Source: Nemophila menziesii (lineage: Eukaryota > Streptophyta > Magnoliopsida > Boraginales > Hydrophyllaceae). From it: a stretch of DNA of 64,000 nt. Both the position numbers and the translations under genes were made by a program. Every line of letters starts with the position of its first letter. Positions within the stretch are counted from its first letter, which is position 1. Shown piece after piece: positions 1 to 10,600 of this stretch. The notes beneath the pieces were generated by a model, which was not told the DNA's origin, ran no database searches, and saw nothing but the letters and a program-made list of their open reading frames with translations. The stretch is from contig JARWIR010000001.1 in assembly GCA_029959085.1 (NCBI GenBank), positions 66,340,899-66,404,898 of the forward strand, given 5' to 3'.

Positions 1-734
1 GACACCGGTGCCTAGAACAAATAAGGCCAAAGAATCAAGAAAAGAATGTTAAAACACAAAGTCAAACATACAAATAAATTCATACCAAAGTAATAGAGTA
101 GCACATAAGAGAGGAAGTCTGGGTGTCATTCATGTTATAAGTAAGGCTGTTGGGAATAAGAGAAGGAAGCAAGTTGCTACAAGCAGGCCACAAGGGAAGA
201 GCGTGTATTGGTGGGATTAAAACAGCTCGGGTATACATTGGAGAAGAAGACGTAGGAGTATCCTTCTTTTGAACTAGGGAGTAGAAGGTGTGTCTTCTTG
301 CCTCTACTCTTGAGAACGCTGACCTCGACCAGTGAAATAAGTATTCAATGAGCTCCTAGTCATTTTCACTATATAATGATACGAGGACATTAATGGAAGA
401 ATGGTGAAAATAAGAGTAAATATTCACACAATATTTATAGATAGGACGCTATACTTTCGCTTCTAAAGGTAATAAATTCCATACTCATTGAATTTTGCGC
501 AATGTCGTATGAGCTCCTCAAAATGGTAAAAGTAGCAGTAATTATTGAAAGGCCAATAATATATGACCATGTAGTATAATGGAAAAGGATGAGAACATTA
601 GAAATTTCCTAGTTGCTATCGACATCATCCTCATCGAGCTGGGAATTAATTTACCTCACACCTTTGTTCATATCAAGCTCTCCTAATTCCTTACAAAACA
701 AAAGATCAAGTTTTGCGTCATACATATAGGAAAC
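1..734. other. No gene recognised; AT-rich repeat-flanking DNA
   Basis: No reading frame with recognisable protein character on either strand. The stretch leads directly into the ~80-bp tandem array that follows, so it is probably part of the same non-coding portion of an LTR element. That is inference. Confidence 0.4.
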
Positions 735-1420
735 TATCCATATTACTAACTTTCGTTTTGGAATGTCAAGAAATCACTCAAAAAACCGACTTTCACGTAG
801 ACGTATCGAGAAACTATCTAGAAGACCAACTCTCATGTTGACATGTCAAGAAATCACTCAAAATACTGAAGTTCACGTCGGCATATCGAGAAACTATCCA
901 AAATACTAATTCTGGTGTTGACATATCAAGAAATTACACAAAAAACTGAGTTCTACGTCGGCATGTTGAGAACCTATCTAGAAGACCAACTCTCGTGTTG
1001 ACATATCAAGTAATTACTTAAAAAGATCAACTTTTATTTCCGAATACTAGAATACCAACTCTCGGGTTAGTATATCAACAAATTACTCAAAAAGAACGAC
1101 TTTCACATCAGCATATCAAGAAACTATCAATAAGATCAAATCTCAGGTTAGCATATCAATAAGTTACTCAAAAAGACTGAATTTTGCGTCGACATGTTGA
1201 GAAACTATCAAAATACCAACTCTCGTGTTGCCATATCAAGAAATTACTCAAAATGCTCGACTTTCGCGACGACAAATCAAGGCGTCATCCAAAAGACCAA
1301 CTCTCGTGCTGGCATATCAAGAAATTACTCAAAAATACCTGACTTCTGAGTCGACATGTTGAGTCCTATATAAAAGATCAACTCTCGACTTGGCATATCA
1401 AAAAGTAACATGGAAAGCCT
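735..1420. repeat. ~80-bp tandem array, built from two ~40-bp half-units
   Basis: The phrase CCAACTCTCGTGTTG or close variants recurs with TCTC at about 831, 911, 991, 1060, 1141, 1221, 1302 and 1383, a spacing of 80-81 bp except one 69-bp step. Each unit has two related halves. One ends ACATATCAAGAAATTACTCAAAA and the other GCATGTTGAGAAACTATC. About eight to nine diverged copies. Such arrays are known in the non-coding 3' part of plant Tat/Ogre-type gypsy elements; assignment to that lineage here is inference. Confidence 0.8.
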
Positions 1421-2060
1421 GACCCCGACGTCGACACATTTGCAGTATGTCGTATTCAAGACCAGAATCCATATTAACATTTCACGAAAGAGAAGAATGA
1501 TTTCTTTCGACCGTACCTACAAAAGTAAAGCCAGCCTCACAAATTCAAGAGGATATTGATAAGTAATAATGAAGCATTGATAATAATTGAGCGGGTTAGG
1601 GTCATGACCGAAGACAAGGCGAAAGGCCGGGGATTGTCATATTATCCGATGAAAGGGCTGAAGGTTAAAAGTTATTGTCTCAGCCGAGGATGATTGAATG
1701 CTACAATGAGGCCAAGTATTATCCATTAGAGGGAATACATTCGCGCATGCTCTCTCGAAATCACGACAGACTAAAATATGACAAGGGCCCACATGTGCCA
1801 TATTTGCGCAACCAAAAGTGTATAAATACTCATGCACACCTCCTAAAAAGGGTACATTCTATTATTCTCTTGAAATCACGGGTCATAAAATATAGTCTAA
1901 ACCTCCATATATCTCGGGTCGTAAAAATACCTTAGATAATAATAAAAACTTGAGCGTTAGAGTGTTAACGGGAGCAAAACTCCTTGTAGGGCCTAGCAAC
2001 ATCAGCTATACGAAGAAACTCCTTATTACGACAAAGCTACGAAGATTCGACTTTTATTAT
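1421..2060 (+). repeat. Possible LTR end of a Ty3/gypsy element
   Basis: GC-richer non-coding sequence with a TATA-box-like TATAAATACT at 1821-1830 and, about 130 bp later, the phrase GAGTGTTAACGGGAGCAAAA and TAGGGCCTAGCAACATC, a style seen in Tat-lineage LTRs. No partner LTR lies in the window and no terminal TG/CA pair was fixed, so limits and lineage are uncertain. The short reading frames here have no domain character. Confidence 0.35.
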
Positions 2061-2838
2061 CGAGGAAATTACTTTTTGCAGCCTAACTTTTCCAAACTTT
2101 ATATTAAACCCCCTAACTAGAAAAAAATCCTAAAAACATCCAAAGTCTAACTAGTTGGTTACTTTGTTGTCTATTTTACCCTTGCTCGTGAAGGGTACGG
2201 CCCCGTAGAAGGTACATTTTTTACATTAAGCCACCCTCCATACGTCCCAGCCCCATCTCGATTACTAACTCGATGGGTATGGACCCTAAACCACAAAAAC
2301 AACCCCAAGTAAGGACATATTGCACAAAAACATCACACAAGTAACCATGGGGCTGCAACCTCAGTCTCTTCACCAATTCCAGTTACAAGTAAACACAAAT
2401 TCAATCATTCAATCACCAAATTTTTTATCAAATTCATTTACAGAACCAAATCAGAACCATTTCATAGCAAGCATTACTAGATAACCATTTCATAGCAAAT
2501 CAGAACCATTTCATAGCAAGCATTACTAAATAAAAACCAAACAAGAATGAACAAAACCAATATTCTGGTAAACATATACCGAATTACATGAATCAGTAAA
2601 CATGAATTAGAACCATTTCATAGCAAGCATTACTAGTTTTGATGTAGATACAGGACTTCACTTCACGGGTCTGGACCCCCCACGAGATGGGCCTTCATTC
2701 TTCTGGTCCAGGCTGGTATGTTGATTGGGCTGGAACACTCTCTAAAACCAATTCTTCATCATTTTCCCAAGACCCATTACGCGTTCGATTAATTGCCCGA
2801 AACACCATGATTTGTGCAATTGTTTTGTTGTTGTACTG
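2061..2838. other. Gene-free spacer with a thrice-repeated 23-bp phrase
   Basis: No coding signal. The phrase CCATTTCATAGCAAGCATTA occurs at about 2458, 2507 and 2612, with a shortened copy between, which indicates local duplication. The start (about 2085-2160) is rich in CCTAAC and AAAAAATCC strings and could be the edge of a DNA transposon, but I could not match a convincing inverted partner near 3660-3780. Confidence 0.4.
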
Positions 2839-3183
2839 ATCTGACGCTGATAGTGGGCTGGACCCATAAGTTTTGACGCTGCTGATGGGCTGGGCCCATA
2901 AGATTTGATGCTGCTAGTGGGCTGGACCCATACGTTTTGTCGCCGCTGCTGGTGGGCTGGACCCATGAAAGCTACGATTGAATGGATTGGATGGGATCGA
3001 TGCGCTGCTGGTGGGCTGGTGGCCTGGACCCATGAAAGCTTCGATCGAATGGATTGGATGGGATCGATGCTCAAAGACGATTCCAAGATGGGATCGATGC
3101 GCTGCTGGTGGGCTGGTGGCCTGGACCCATGAAAGCTTCGATTGAATGGATTGGATGGGATCGATGCTCAAAGACGATTCCAA
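2839..3183. repeat. Short tandem repeats: ~34 bp x4 and 97 bp x2
   Basis: About four imperfect ~34-bp units carrying GCTGCTGNTGGGCTGGACCCAT lie at 2841-2970. They are followed by an almost exact 97-bp direct duplication, 2990-3086 and 3087-3183, including GGCCTGGACCCATGAAAGCTTCG. The long low-complexity frames on both strands here (Trp/Gly-rich one way, His/Pro/Ser-rich the other) are products of the repetition and are not called as genes. Confidence 0.8.
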
Positions 3184-4082
3184 TGATTTCACTTCGCTGC
3201 TCAATCTCTCTCTCGACCTCGATTCTCCGTAAAACACCATATCGCGCTTCTGTGTCCTCTTTATTGTCCGGCGGTTGCCGGTTTGATGATGACGGCGGTT
3301 GTTCGTGGAGATGTGCTGCGAAGTGGTGAAGAAAATGGGTTCGATCGTGGGTTGCTGGTGGGGATGGGAGGTGGTGGCGGGGGGATTGAAGATGATGGTG
3401 GCGGCGGATTGATGATGATGGTGGTGGCGGGATTGATGGTGTTGATGGTGGTGTGTGTTCGATGGCGGTGGTTTGGTCAGATGGTGTGGGGGGGGGTTCG
3501 ATGCTGGTGGGTTATTGGGTGGGTCTGATAGGGGGTAGTGGAATCGGTGGTGGTGGTGCTGGTTGCTCATTATCAAGAGAAGAGGAAGGGGAGCTGACGG
3601 GAGGGGGAGGTGCGTTGGGTTGATGAGAGAGAAAAGTGGAATTGGGGATTATATAATGGTATGCAGGGTTTTTTGGGCTTTTTATTCAAATTAGTTAAGT
3701 TTAGTTGGATCTCAATTAGGTTGGATGTTGTTTGTGAATTTGGTCTGGGTTTAGGCCTTATATTATAAATGACCCTTTATTATCTAGACAGTTTCACCAT
3801 TTATTTTCTTTCTCCCTCTATAGTAATTCATTACTTATCCTTTGATCAAAGTGAGCTCAATAGAAAATTTATCATTTTGTATAACTCTATTAGAAAAACC
3901 GATTCCAACTAATCAAATCGATTGATATTTTAAATACTAAATTCACCCGATAATCAAATAATTTGACTTCTTTGGGAAAAGAAGAGGAATAAGGAGTATT
4001 TGTCGTGGAGAGAAGAAGGAAAAGGCTTCACCTATACATTAAATCATAATTAGAATAGAAAGCACACTCAATAATCCATCAT
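3184..4082. other. Gene-free spacer with GGTGG-rich low-complexity tract
   Basis: Positions about 3283-3560 are a purine-rich GGTGG/GATGATGG tract that creates a His/Pro-rich open frame on the other strand. The remainder is AT-rich. The last ~60 bp would correspond to the 5' leader of the MINDY-like gene that follows; no promoter was identified. Confidence 0.45.
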
Positions 4083-5501
4083 AAGGCGAGTGTATCTTCG
4101 ACACCGGCGACTAAGACGGAGACGGCGACGGCGAAGGAGGAGGAACCAAAGAGAGATAAAATAGTATATAAGACCAAGCTCATTCAATTTAGAGGCCGAA
4201 CCACGCCTATTATTCTCCAGAATGATAACGGACCTTCCCCTCTCCTAGCCATCTGTATGAAAAATTACTTCTTTCGTCCTTGTCTTTGTTGTTGTAAGTA
4301 TATGACTTTTATTTCATTATTATATTGAATTGAATTTATTTTGAGACTTATAGAATTGATAAACTATATATGCAATTTAGTTTCTTATATTGTTTATTTT
4401 TCCGGTATATATTACTTAATTTGGTTGAATTATACGAACAATAGAATTGTACTTGCGCAATGTAATTTTGTAAAACGTGAGTGTTCTGAAAAAGTTCGAT
4501 TCTTTTTGTTCTAGATAAGCAATTTAGTTTGATCTAGTTTGAATTGCAAAATGTGTTTTTTGTAAACTCAGAATTTAGTTTTTGTATGTGTTGATTAAAA
4601 AAGATAGCTTAATTATAATTACAGGTAATGTTCTTCTATTGAAGAATAGATTGGATTTGAGTCCAGATATTCCAGAAGTTACTCAAGAGAATTTATTATT
4701 ACTTGTGGCTGATCGGTTAATTAATTCAAATAGTGATGTGAATGTAACTATTTTCACAAATGCTATTAATTCTAAATCATACAACACAATTATGCAAGAG
4801 CTTGTTGCTCTTTCAACACAAAAGATTGAGAATAATTGTCTGAAAAATGTTTAAGAGGTTGATTTTATTGCATCAACTAATGCTACACTTGGAATACCTT
4901 GTCCAAGTGTTTCAAAAAACGTGTCTTTTGAAAATCCTGATTTATCTAAAAAAGGTGATCTTCTAGAAGAAGCTGAATTAATGAGAGTTTTAAGGTTGTC
5001 CGAGTGTGAGACGGTAAATTCTGTAGAAGAGGAAATAGAGGAATCTTTAGATAATCAAACACCTTCAGATTCACATGTTAATAGTGAAACTAAATTATTG
5101 GATAAATTTACAGAAGAAAAAACTTTAATTACTAACATTAATGATAATGAGCCTGTTTATGAAGGTGAAACTGTACTTTTAAAGCAACTTGATAAAGGAA
5201 ATAATAACTCAAGGTGTGAAATGATTACAAACAAGGTAAAAAATTACATTTAGGTCCTCTTTTTGTGTCTTTGGAACTAAAAAGTTTACTTTTTTTCCTA
5301 TTTTCATCAGGGGATTTGATACGTAAATTTTTGGATAATAGTGCAAGTCAATTGACTATTTATGGGTATGTATTTAATTGATTACAACATTTATTTTCAC
5401 TTAGGAATTTAATTTATTGAATCTGTTACAGCTTGTTTTGTTTACAAGAAAATAATGGTATTAAAGAAAATGATTTATGTGTATAATCACTTCAACACTA
5501 T

Positions 5502-5557
<56 letters not shown>

Positions 5558-5690
5558 GCTAAATCTGAAATAATAGAAAAAAATAATAAATGAATGAATT
5601 TTTTCAGGTTTGAGGAGTAGTGAGAAACATGAATCTTCATCTTCGAAGCAGGAGTTGAAAGCTTCAAAAGACAAGTGCACAATGATGTGA
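4083..5690 (+). pseudogene. Broken MINDY-family (DUF544) deubiquitinase gene
   Basis: MINDY enzymes are cysteine proteases that trim Lys48-linked ubiquitin chains. Exon 1 (about 4083-4254) encodes the family motif QNDNGP-x-PLLAI; the catalytic Cys codon is TCC (Ser) at about 4235-4237. Intron 4255-4624 has GT/AG ends and restores the frame into exon 2 (4625-5235), which encodes NVLLLKNRLDLSPD, KSYNTIMQELVAL and EEAELMRVLRLSE. Exon 3 (5311-5365) encodes KFLDNSASQLTIYG, exon 4 (from 5432) LFCLQENNGIKENDLCV, and the last exon (5608-5690) a Lys/Ser-rich tail ending CTMM, resembling a CaaX box. Breaks: no ATG at the expected start (AAG at 4083), a segment missing from the middle of exon 2, TAA at 4852, a stop and frame slip at 5484 just before the NHF motif, and most of the C-terminal half of the catalytic domain replaced by a TA microsatellite. 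Retained introns make this a decayed duplicate, not a retrocopy. Family identification is from memory of the motifs. Confidence 0.85.
5506..5554. repeat. (TA)n microsatellite inside the MINDY-like pseudogene
   Basis: Roughly 24 uninterrupted TA dinucleotides. They start directly after the codons for NHFNTMY and stand where the rest of the catalytic domain should be. Confidence 0.95.
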
Positions 5691-6829
5691 ATTCTTATTG
5701 CAACAAAGGGTTTTTTTGTAATTGTGAATTGGTTATGTACAATATTTGTTTTAGTGCCACTATGTAAATAATGAAGTACTACATATTTTGGTATATTAAA
5801 AGGTGTTTGTGATTGTTATAGTTACTTAACTATTACACTTCATGAATGTCATACAAATGATTTAAAACTGTAGAAAATATAATTTAATTGGATGAAAATA
5901 ATAGATGTTGTCAAATATGAAGAAACTACGTAGTAAAAAATAGCGGCTCCGTCCAAAAAAAAAAAAAAAAAAAAAATAGCGGCTCAAGCTCTACTCCATT
6001 TTTGTGTTTGTTCCAGTAATTGTTTATTATTATTTTTAAAACTGTGGATTTTACTGGAATAATGTTCGTGTGAGACAAAGACCACTAGTAAAGCCTATGG
6101 TCCACTTTCTCCCTTTCGTGTTGTCTCAATTTTACAATTGTCTTTGTATTTTTTCTTATTTTTTTCGAGTTTGGTTGATCAATTAAATGTTTGTATGGTT
6201 TCGTCATTTTGATAATTTTAATAGCGATTTGACAAAAAAAAAAAAAAATTAATCATGAATTACAACAAAATAGAAAAGATCGTAAGTTGTTGCCATTGTT
6301 ATAGATATTATGAGATTGACTTTTTGTCCGTTGAGTGGTGAAACGATGAGGAAGAAAAGGATAGGAAAGTTACGTTGACAAGTCCTACGTTGAAAGGTAC
6401 AATACCCTAATATACAATCTCTCCTAAGGTTTTCCTGAACTCAAAGAGGAGTTTATTGGGACCATTCTTATCATGTCACAATCTTAGGAACTTGGGAATA
6501 TGACCAATCATACCCAAGATGTTATGGATGATCCTCACCCCATTATCTCCACCACCAACATTCCCAATTTATCTTGCTAAATTTATTTGAAGATATATCA
6601 GTACAACCTTTAAGGCTAACTTACACAAGTACATTTTCTTTTTGTTATATACACAAGTACATTTTCATTTTGTTATAGAAGTTCTCCATTAAACAAAATG
6701 AAGAAAAGATTACAAAAGTTTTAGCCAACTCTCTTAAGACTGGTATCTAATTCTTACAATTTTCTAACTGGATTGACAAAACAGAAAGTCAGACACCAAA
6801 CAAATTACTATCTAATTCTAAGTACACAG
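5691..6829. other. Gene-free spacer with a poly(A) tract between short direct repeats
   Basis: No coding signal. A run of about 23 A at 5955-5977 is bracketed by TAGCGGCTC (about 5941 and 5979), which could be the scar of a poly(A)-tailed insertion. Another A-run lies at 6235-6248, and ACACAAGTACATTTTC is duplicated around 6630-6665. The end supplies the presumed target site CACAG (6825-6829) of the copia element. Confidence 0.5.
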
Positions 6830-7015
6830 TGTTGGAACATTTGAATGTTAAAGATGGGTTTTTGGCTTTTCCCATTTCCCACATCGGTGGTCCAAAGGCA
6901 ATTTTGTCTTCTTTTATACTTTGTGATATCAACTTAGTCTAAAGAACCAATACCCATGCACATGGCAAGGCAATGATTTAGCCTACACGCGCGCACCACC
7001 ACCCCCCGCCCGGCC

Positions 7016-7025
7016 CTATATATAG
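7016..7025 (+). promoter_or_regulatory. TATA box of copia 5' LTR
   Basis: CTATATATAG, followed by AGCTCCCACTCCACTC and a pyrimidine-rich leader. The same arrangement is at 12883-12892 in the 3' LTR. The U3 sequence just upstream is missing in this copy, so promoter strength may differ between the two LTRs. Confidence 0.6.
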
Positions 7026-7350
7026 AGCTCCCACTCCACTCTACGAAAATACAAGAAAGAAAACCAACTCTGCCTCACCTTCTCTCTCTATAAACTTACG
7101 CTAGTAGTTTCCCGTTAGAGATACCGGTCCGCCGGAATATCTTTTTAACGACCGAGGATTATGACTCTTTTTCCTTTTCCGTGTAAGTGTATTTTCGTTT
7201 ATATTTCCGTGTAATTTTTATTCGATTTTTGTAATCGTATTTCCGTGTAATTGTTATTCGATTTTTGTAATTGCATTTCAGTTTATTGTAATAGTTAGTT
7301 TACATCAATTTTTTTTTCTTTTCATTCGTTTTTTGGAAACCATTTTTTTT

Positions 7351-7595
7351 CGATGTATGGGTGTCCGGGCCAGCTTACGCGCACCACGACTAATCCCATA
7401 GGAAATATACACACCTCCTCATGCATACTCCCACTTAATCAGAACTAGGTTACACAAGTTCAGGGAGGAGACTCGAACCATGCACCCCTTGCTTACCCCC
7501 TTTAAGGGCTCAAGAAATAACACGGCTGAGGGGATTCGAACCCTGTACCTCCTAGTTGAGAGACAGGGTCCTGGCCACTGAGCTAGTCCCAGTGG
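7351..7595 (-). mobile_element. Au-type SINE inserted in the copia LTR
   Basis: On the + strand it starts with GGGTGTCCGGGCCAGCTTACG and GCGCACCACGAC, the well-known Au SINE 3' region read backwards. The tRNA-like head lies at the right end on the minus strand, with A box TAGCTCAGTGG (7575-7585) and B box GGTTCGAATCC (7532-7542). A second B-box-like string lies near 7470. The LTR phrase TTTTYGGAAACCATTTT occurs on both sides (about 7331-7350 and 7596-7614), a typical SINE target duplication, and an A-run marks the 3' end. The head should not be annotated as a tRNA gene. Confidence 0.88.
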
Positions 7596-7684
7596 TTTTC
7601 GGAAACCATTTTCTTTTGTACAACTGGTGGTTATTTCTAATAACAATTTAAAAAGATATTCATTTTCTTTTCCACCGGTTATTT

Positions 7685-10600
7685 TTGAAAATGACTCTTC
7701 CTATTTCGGCTGTTGGTTCTTCTTTGAACACAAAGCCACTTCTCGACGCAAACAAGTTGGAACCCCTTAATGGTTCTAACTATAAGCGTTGGGCGCAAAA
7801 AATTATGATTTGCCTTGAACAGTATGAACTCGACTTTGCTATAGTCGAGGCTCCTCCACTTTTAGAAATTGGAGCACATACTGAACAAGAGCTAACTAGG
7901 CATGCTGCCCTCGAATCTAGGTTCAAAAGAGCTAATACCATGGCTCGGGGCTGGATGTTGAACAACGTCACTAATCCCATTTTTGACCTCCTTGCCAAAG
8001 AGAAATCGGAAAAGGTCATATGCGAAACTCTCGAGAAGAAATATGGGGTTGATGATTCGAGTAAGAAAAAGTACGTGACTTGGAATTGGTATAACTTTAG
8101 ACTTACGGATCAGAAACCCATGACTAAACAACTTCATGTGTACGAGAACCTATGCGCGGAGGTAATCGCCGAAGGCATGAAGATGTGTGAAAATCTTCAA
8201 GCCAACATTTTGCTTGAGAAATTTCCACCATCTTGGAGTGAATACCGCAACCTCCTCAAACACAAAAAGAAAGAAATGACCCTCCAAGAGCTCATCAGCC
8301 ACATCCAAGTCGAAGAAGCGAAACGACTCAAGGATAAGTCAATCTCTTTTCCTTCTCATTCCTCCAAAGCTAATCTAGTCGAAGGTTCTGGCCAAGGTAA
8401 CAAAGACAGGTTCAAAGGGAAGGGAAAGCAACAAGGCTCCAAAAAGTCTAAGTCTGGGGGAAACAAGAATCGCGGCAACTCCAACAAACAAGGTGGAGGA
8501 TTCAAAACCTCTGGTAAGATTCAAAAACCTAAAGGGGCCTGTTATTGTTGTGGTAAGGAAGGACATAGAGCCTTCGAATGTTCCCTTAGAGCCGGCCAGG
8601 GTCCCAAAGCTGCCGCTAATTTGACTGAGACCGAAGAAATAATCGCCGCGGTAATGGTTGAGGTAAACTTGGTAGAGAACAAGAGTGAGTGGATCCTTGA
8701 CACTGGAGCTTCTCGCCATTTCTGTGCAAACAAAGCCCTGTTCAAGAAATTCAAAAAGGCAACTGATGATGAGTGTGTGTACTTGGGTGACTCTTCCACC
8801 GCTACTGTTCTCGGGAAAGGTCAGGTTCCCCTCAAACTCACCTCTGGTAAGATTCTTGAACTAAATGATGTTCTCTTCGTCCCCTCTCTCCGTAAAAACT
8901 TAGTTTCCGGGGCTCTCCTTAACAAAGTTAGTCTCAAACTTGTCTTCGAGGGGGGAAAAGTCATTATCACTAAAAATGACGAGTTCGTGGGGGAAGGGTA
9001 CCTTATTAATGGCTTGTTTGTTTTAAACACTGTAACCCTTAACGAGAATGCTTCTGATTCCGCTTATATTGTTGAGTCCGTTCAATCGTGGCACGATAGA
9101 CTAGGCCATTTAAATGTTGCGTCTATTAAAAGGCTTAAAAATCTTGGACTAATACCCGTTAACAACGTGGATGACTTTGAAAAATGTCAAATATGTGTAG
9201 AGTCCAAACTTGCGAAAAAACCTTTTAAACCTGTTACCACGAGACAAACTAAATTGCTTGAATTAGTTCATTCAGACTTAGCTGATTTTAAAAACTCCGC
9301 TAGTAGAGGAGGAAAACTTTATTACATAACCTTCGTAGATGACTACTCTAGGTTTACTAAAGTATATCTTCTTAAAACTAAAGATGAGGCAGAAAATGCG
9401 TTTTTAAAATATAAATTCGAAGTTGAAAACCAACTAGACTGTAAAATCAAACGACTTAGGTCCGATAGAGGAGGCGAGTATAGTTCTAATTCCCTTAAAG
9501 AGTTTTGTGAAACAAATGGGATTATCCATGAACTTAGTGTCCCTTATACACCCCAACAAAACGGCATAGCAGAAAGAAAGAATAGGTCCCTTAAAGAGAC
9601 TATGAATGCCATGTTAATAAGTTCAGGTTTACCAAACAACATGTGGGGGGAAGCTGTCTTATCAGCCTGTTATGTACTTAATAGGGTACCTCATAAATCC
9701 CTAGAAAAGACCCCGTATGAGATATGGAAGGGTTTTCCACCAAACCTGAAATTTTTAAAAGTGTGGGGGTGCCTATCCAAAGTCAAACTACCTGATGTCA
9801 CCGTTGGACCCAAAACCGTTGACTCAATTTTCATAGGGTACGCTCAGAATAGTGCGGCATACAGATTCTTGTCATTAGAAGATAACTCTATTTGTGAATC
9901 TAGAGACGCTGAGTTCTTTGAACATGTTTTCCCTTTGAAAGATTTAAATACTGTCAATGCTTCTTTACCTGTTGATAACTTATCTACCAATGATGTTGTA
10001 CCTCGTTGTGATATTTTTCCTAACCCCTCCACTTCCATGGAGCCTAGTAGTATTCCCGAGGAAGAACCTAGGAGAAGTAAGAGGCGCAGGATCGAGTCCA
10101 GCTTCGGCCCTGACTTTATAACAGCCTTTATAACATAAGGTTTTCACATTGATCTATTAGACGAACAGGTAGTCAATTGCCTCCTCATGGAGCAAGACCC
10201 AAAAACTTATGATGATGCTTTAAAATCTATAGATGCTAGTTTTTGGAAAGAGGCCATTAATAGTGAACTTGAGTAAATTAAAAAGTAACCATACATGGGA
10301 ATTAACCGACTTACCTAGGGGTAGCAAACCTATTAATAGCAGATGGATTTTTAAGAAAAAGTTGAGACCCGATGGCTCAATAGAAAAATTCAAAGCCAGA
10401 CTTGTTATTACGGGCTTCACCCAAAAGAAAGGTCTAGACTACTACTTTGACACTTATTCCCCAGTGACCAAAATTGCCAGAATAAGAACCCTTATTGCTT
10501 TAGCCGTCATTCACGAACTTGTAATACATCAAATAGATGTCAAAACCGCGTTCTTGAACGGAGATCTAGATGAAGAGGTCTACATGGCTCAACCTGAAGG

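Larger units (their letters stand above)
6830..7645 (+). repeat. 5' LTR of copia element (SINE-interrupted, U3-deleted)
   Basis: Matches the 3' LTR apart from two changes. About 390 bp present in the 3' LTR (about 12494-12880) is missing just upstream of the TATA box at 7016-7025 (CTATATATAG). A SINE is inserted at 7351-7595. Since the two LTRs of a new insertion are identical, both differences arose later, or the 3' LTR gained sequence. Confidence 0.9.

Noticed and set aside
735..1420. Regular spacing that could suggest a CRISPR-like array
   Set aside because: Units are contiguous and diverged with no unique spacers, and the context is a plant genome; an ordinary tandem repeat.
2914..3576. 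220-codon His/Pro/Ser-rich open frame on the minus strand
   Set aside because: It spans tandem duplications and a GGTGG tract; opposite-strand frames are equally open, and there is no domain or splice context.
2085..3780. Possible Mutator-like transposon with terminal inverted repeats
   Set aside because: The two ends share only short CTAAC and AAAAA strings; no convincing inverted repeat or target duplication by eye.
4921..5253. Independent 110-codon gene starting at GTG 4921
   Set aside because: It is the continuation of MINDY exon 2 after the TAA at 4852; no independent start signal.
7530..7595. tRNA gene on the minus strand
   Set aside because: A and B boxes are present, but it is the head of an Au-type SINE with target duplication; no complete cloverleaf was established.
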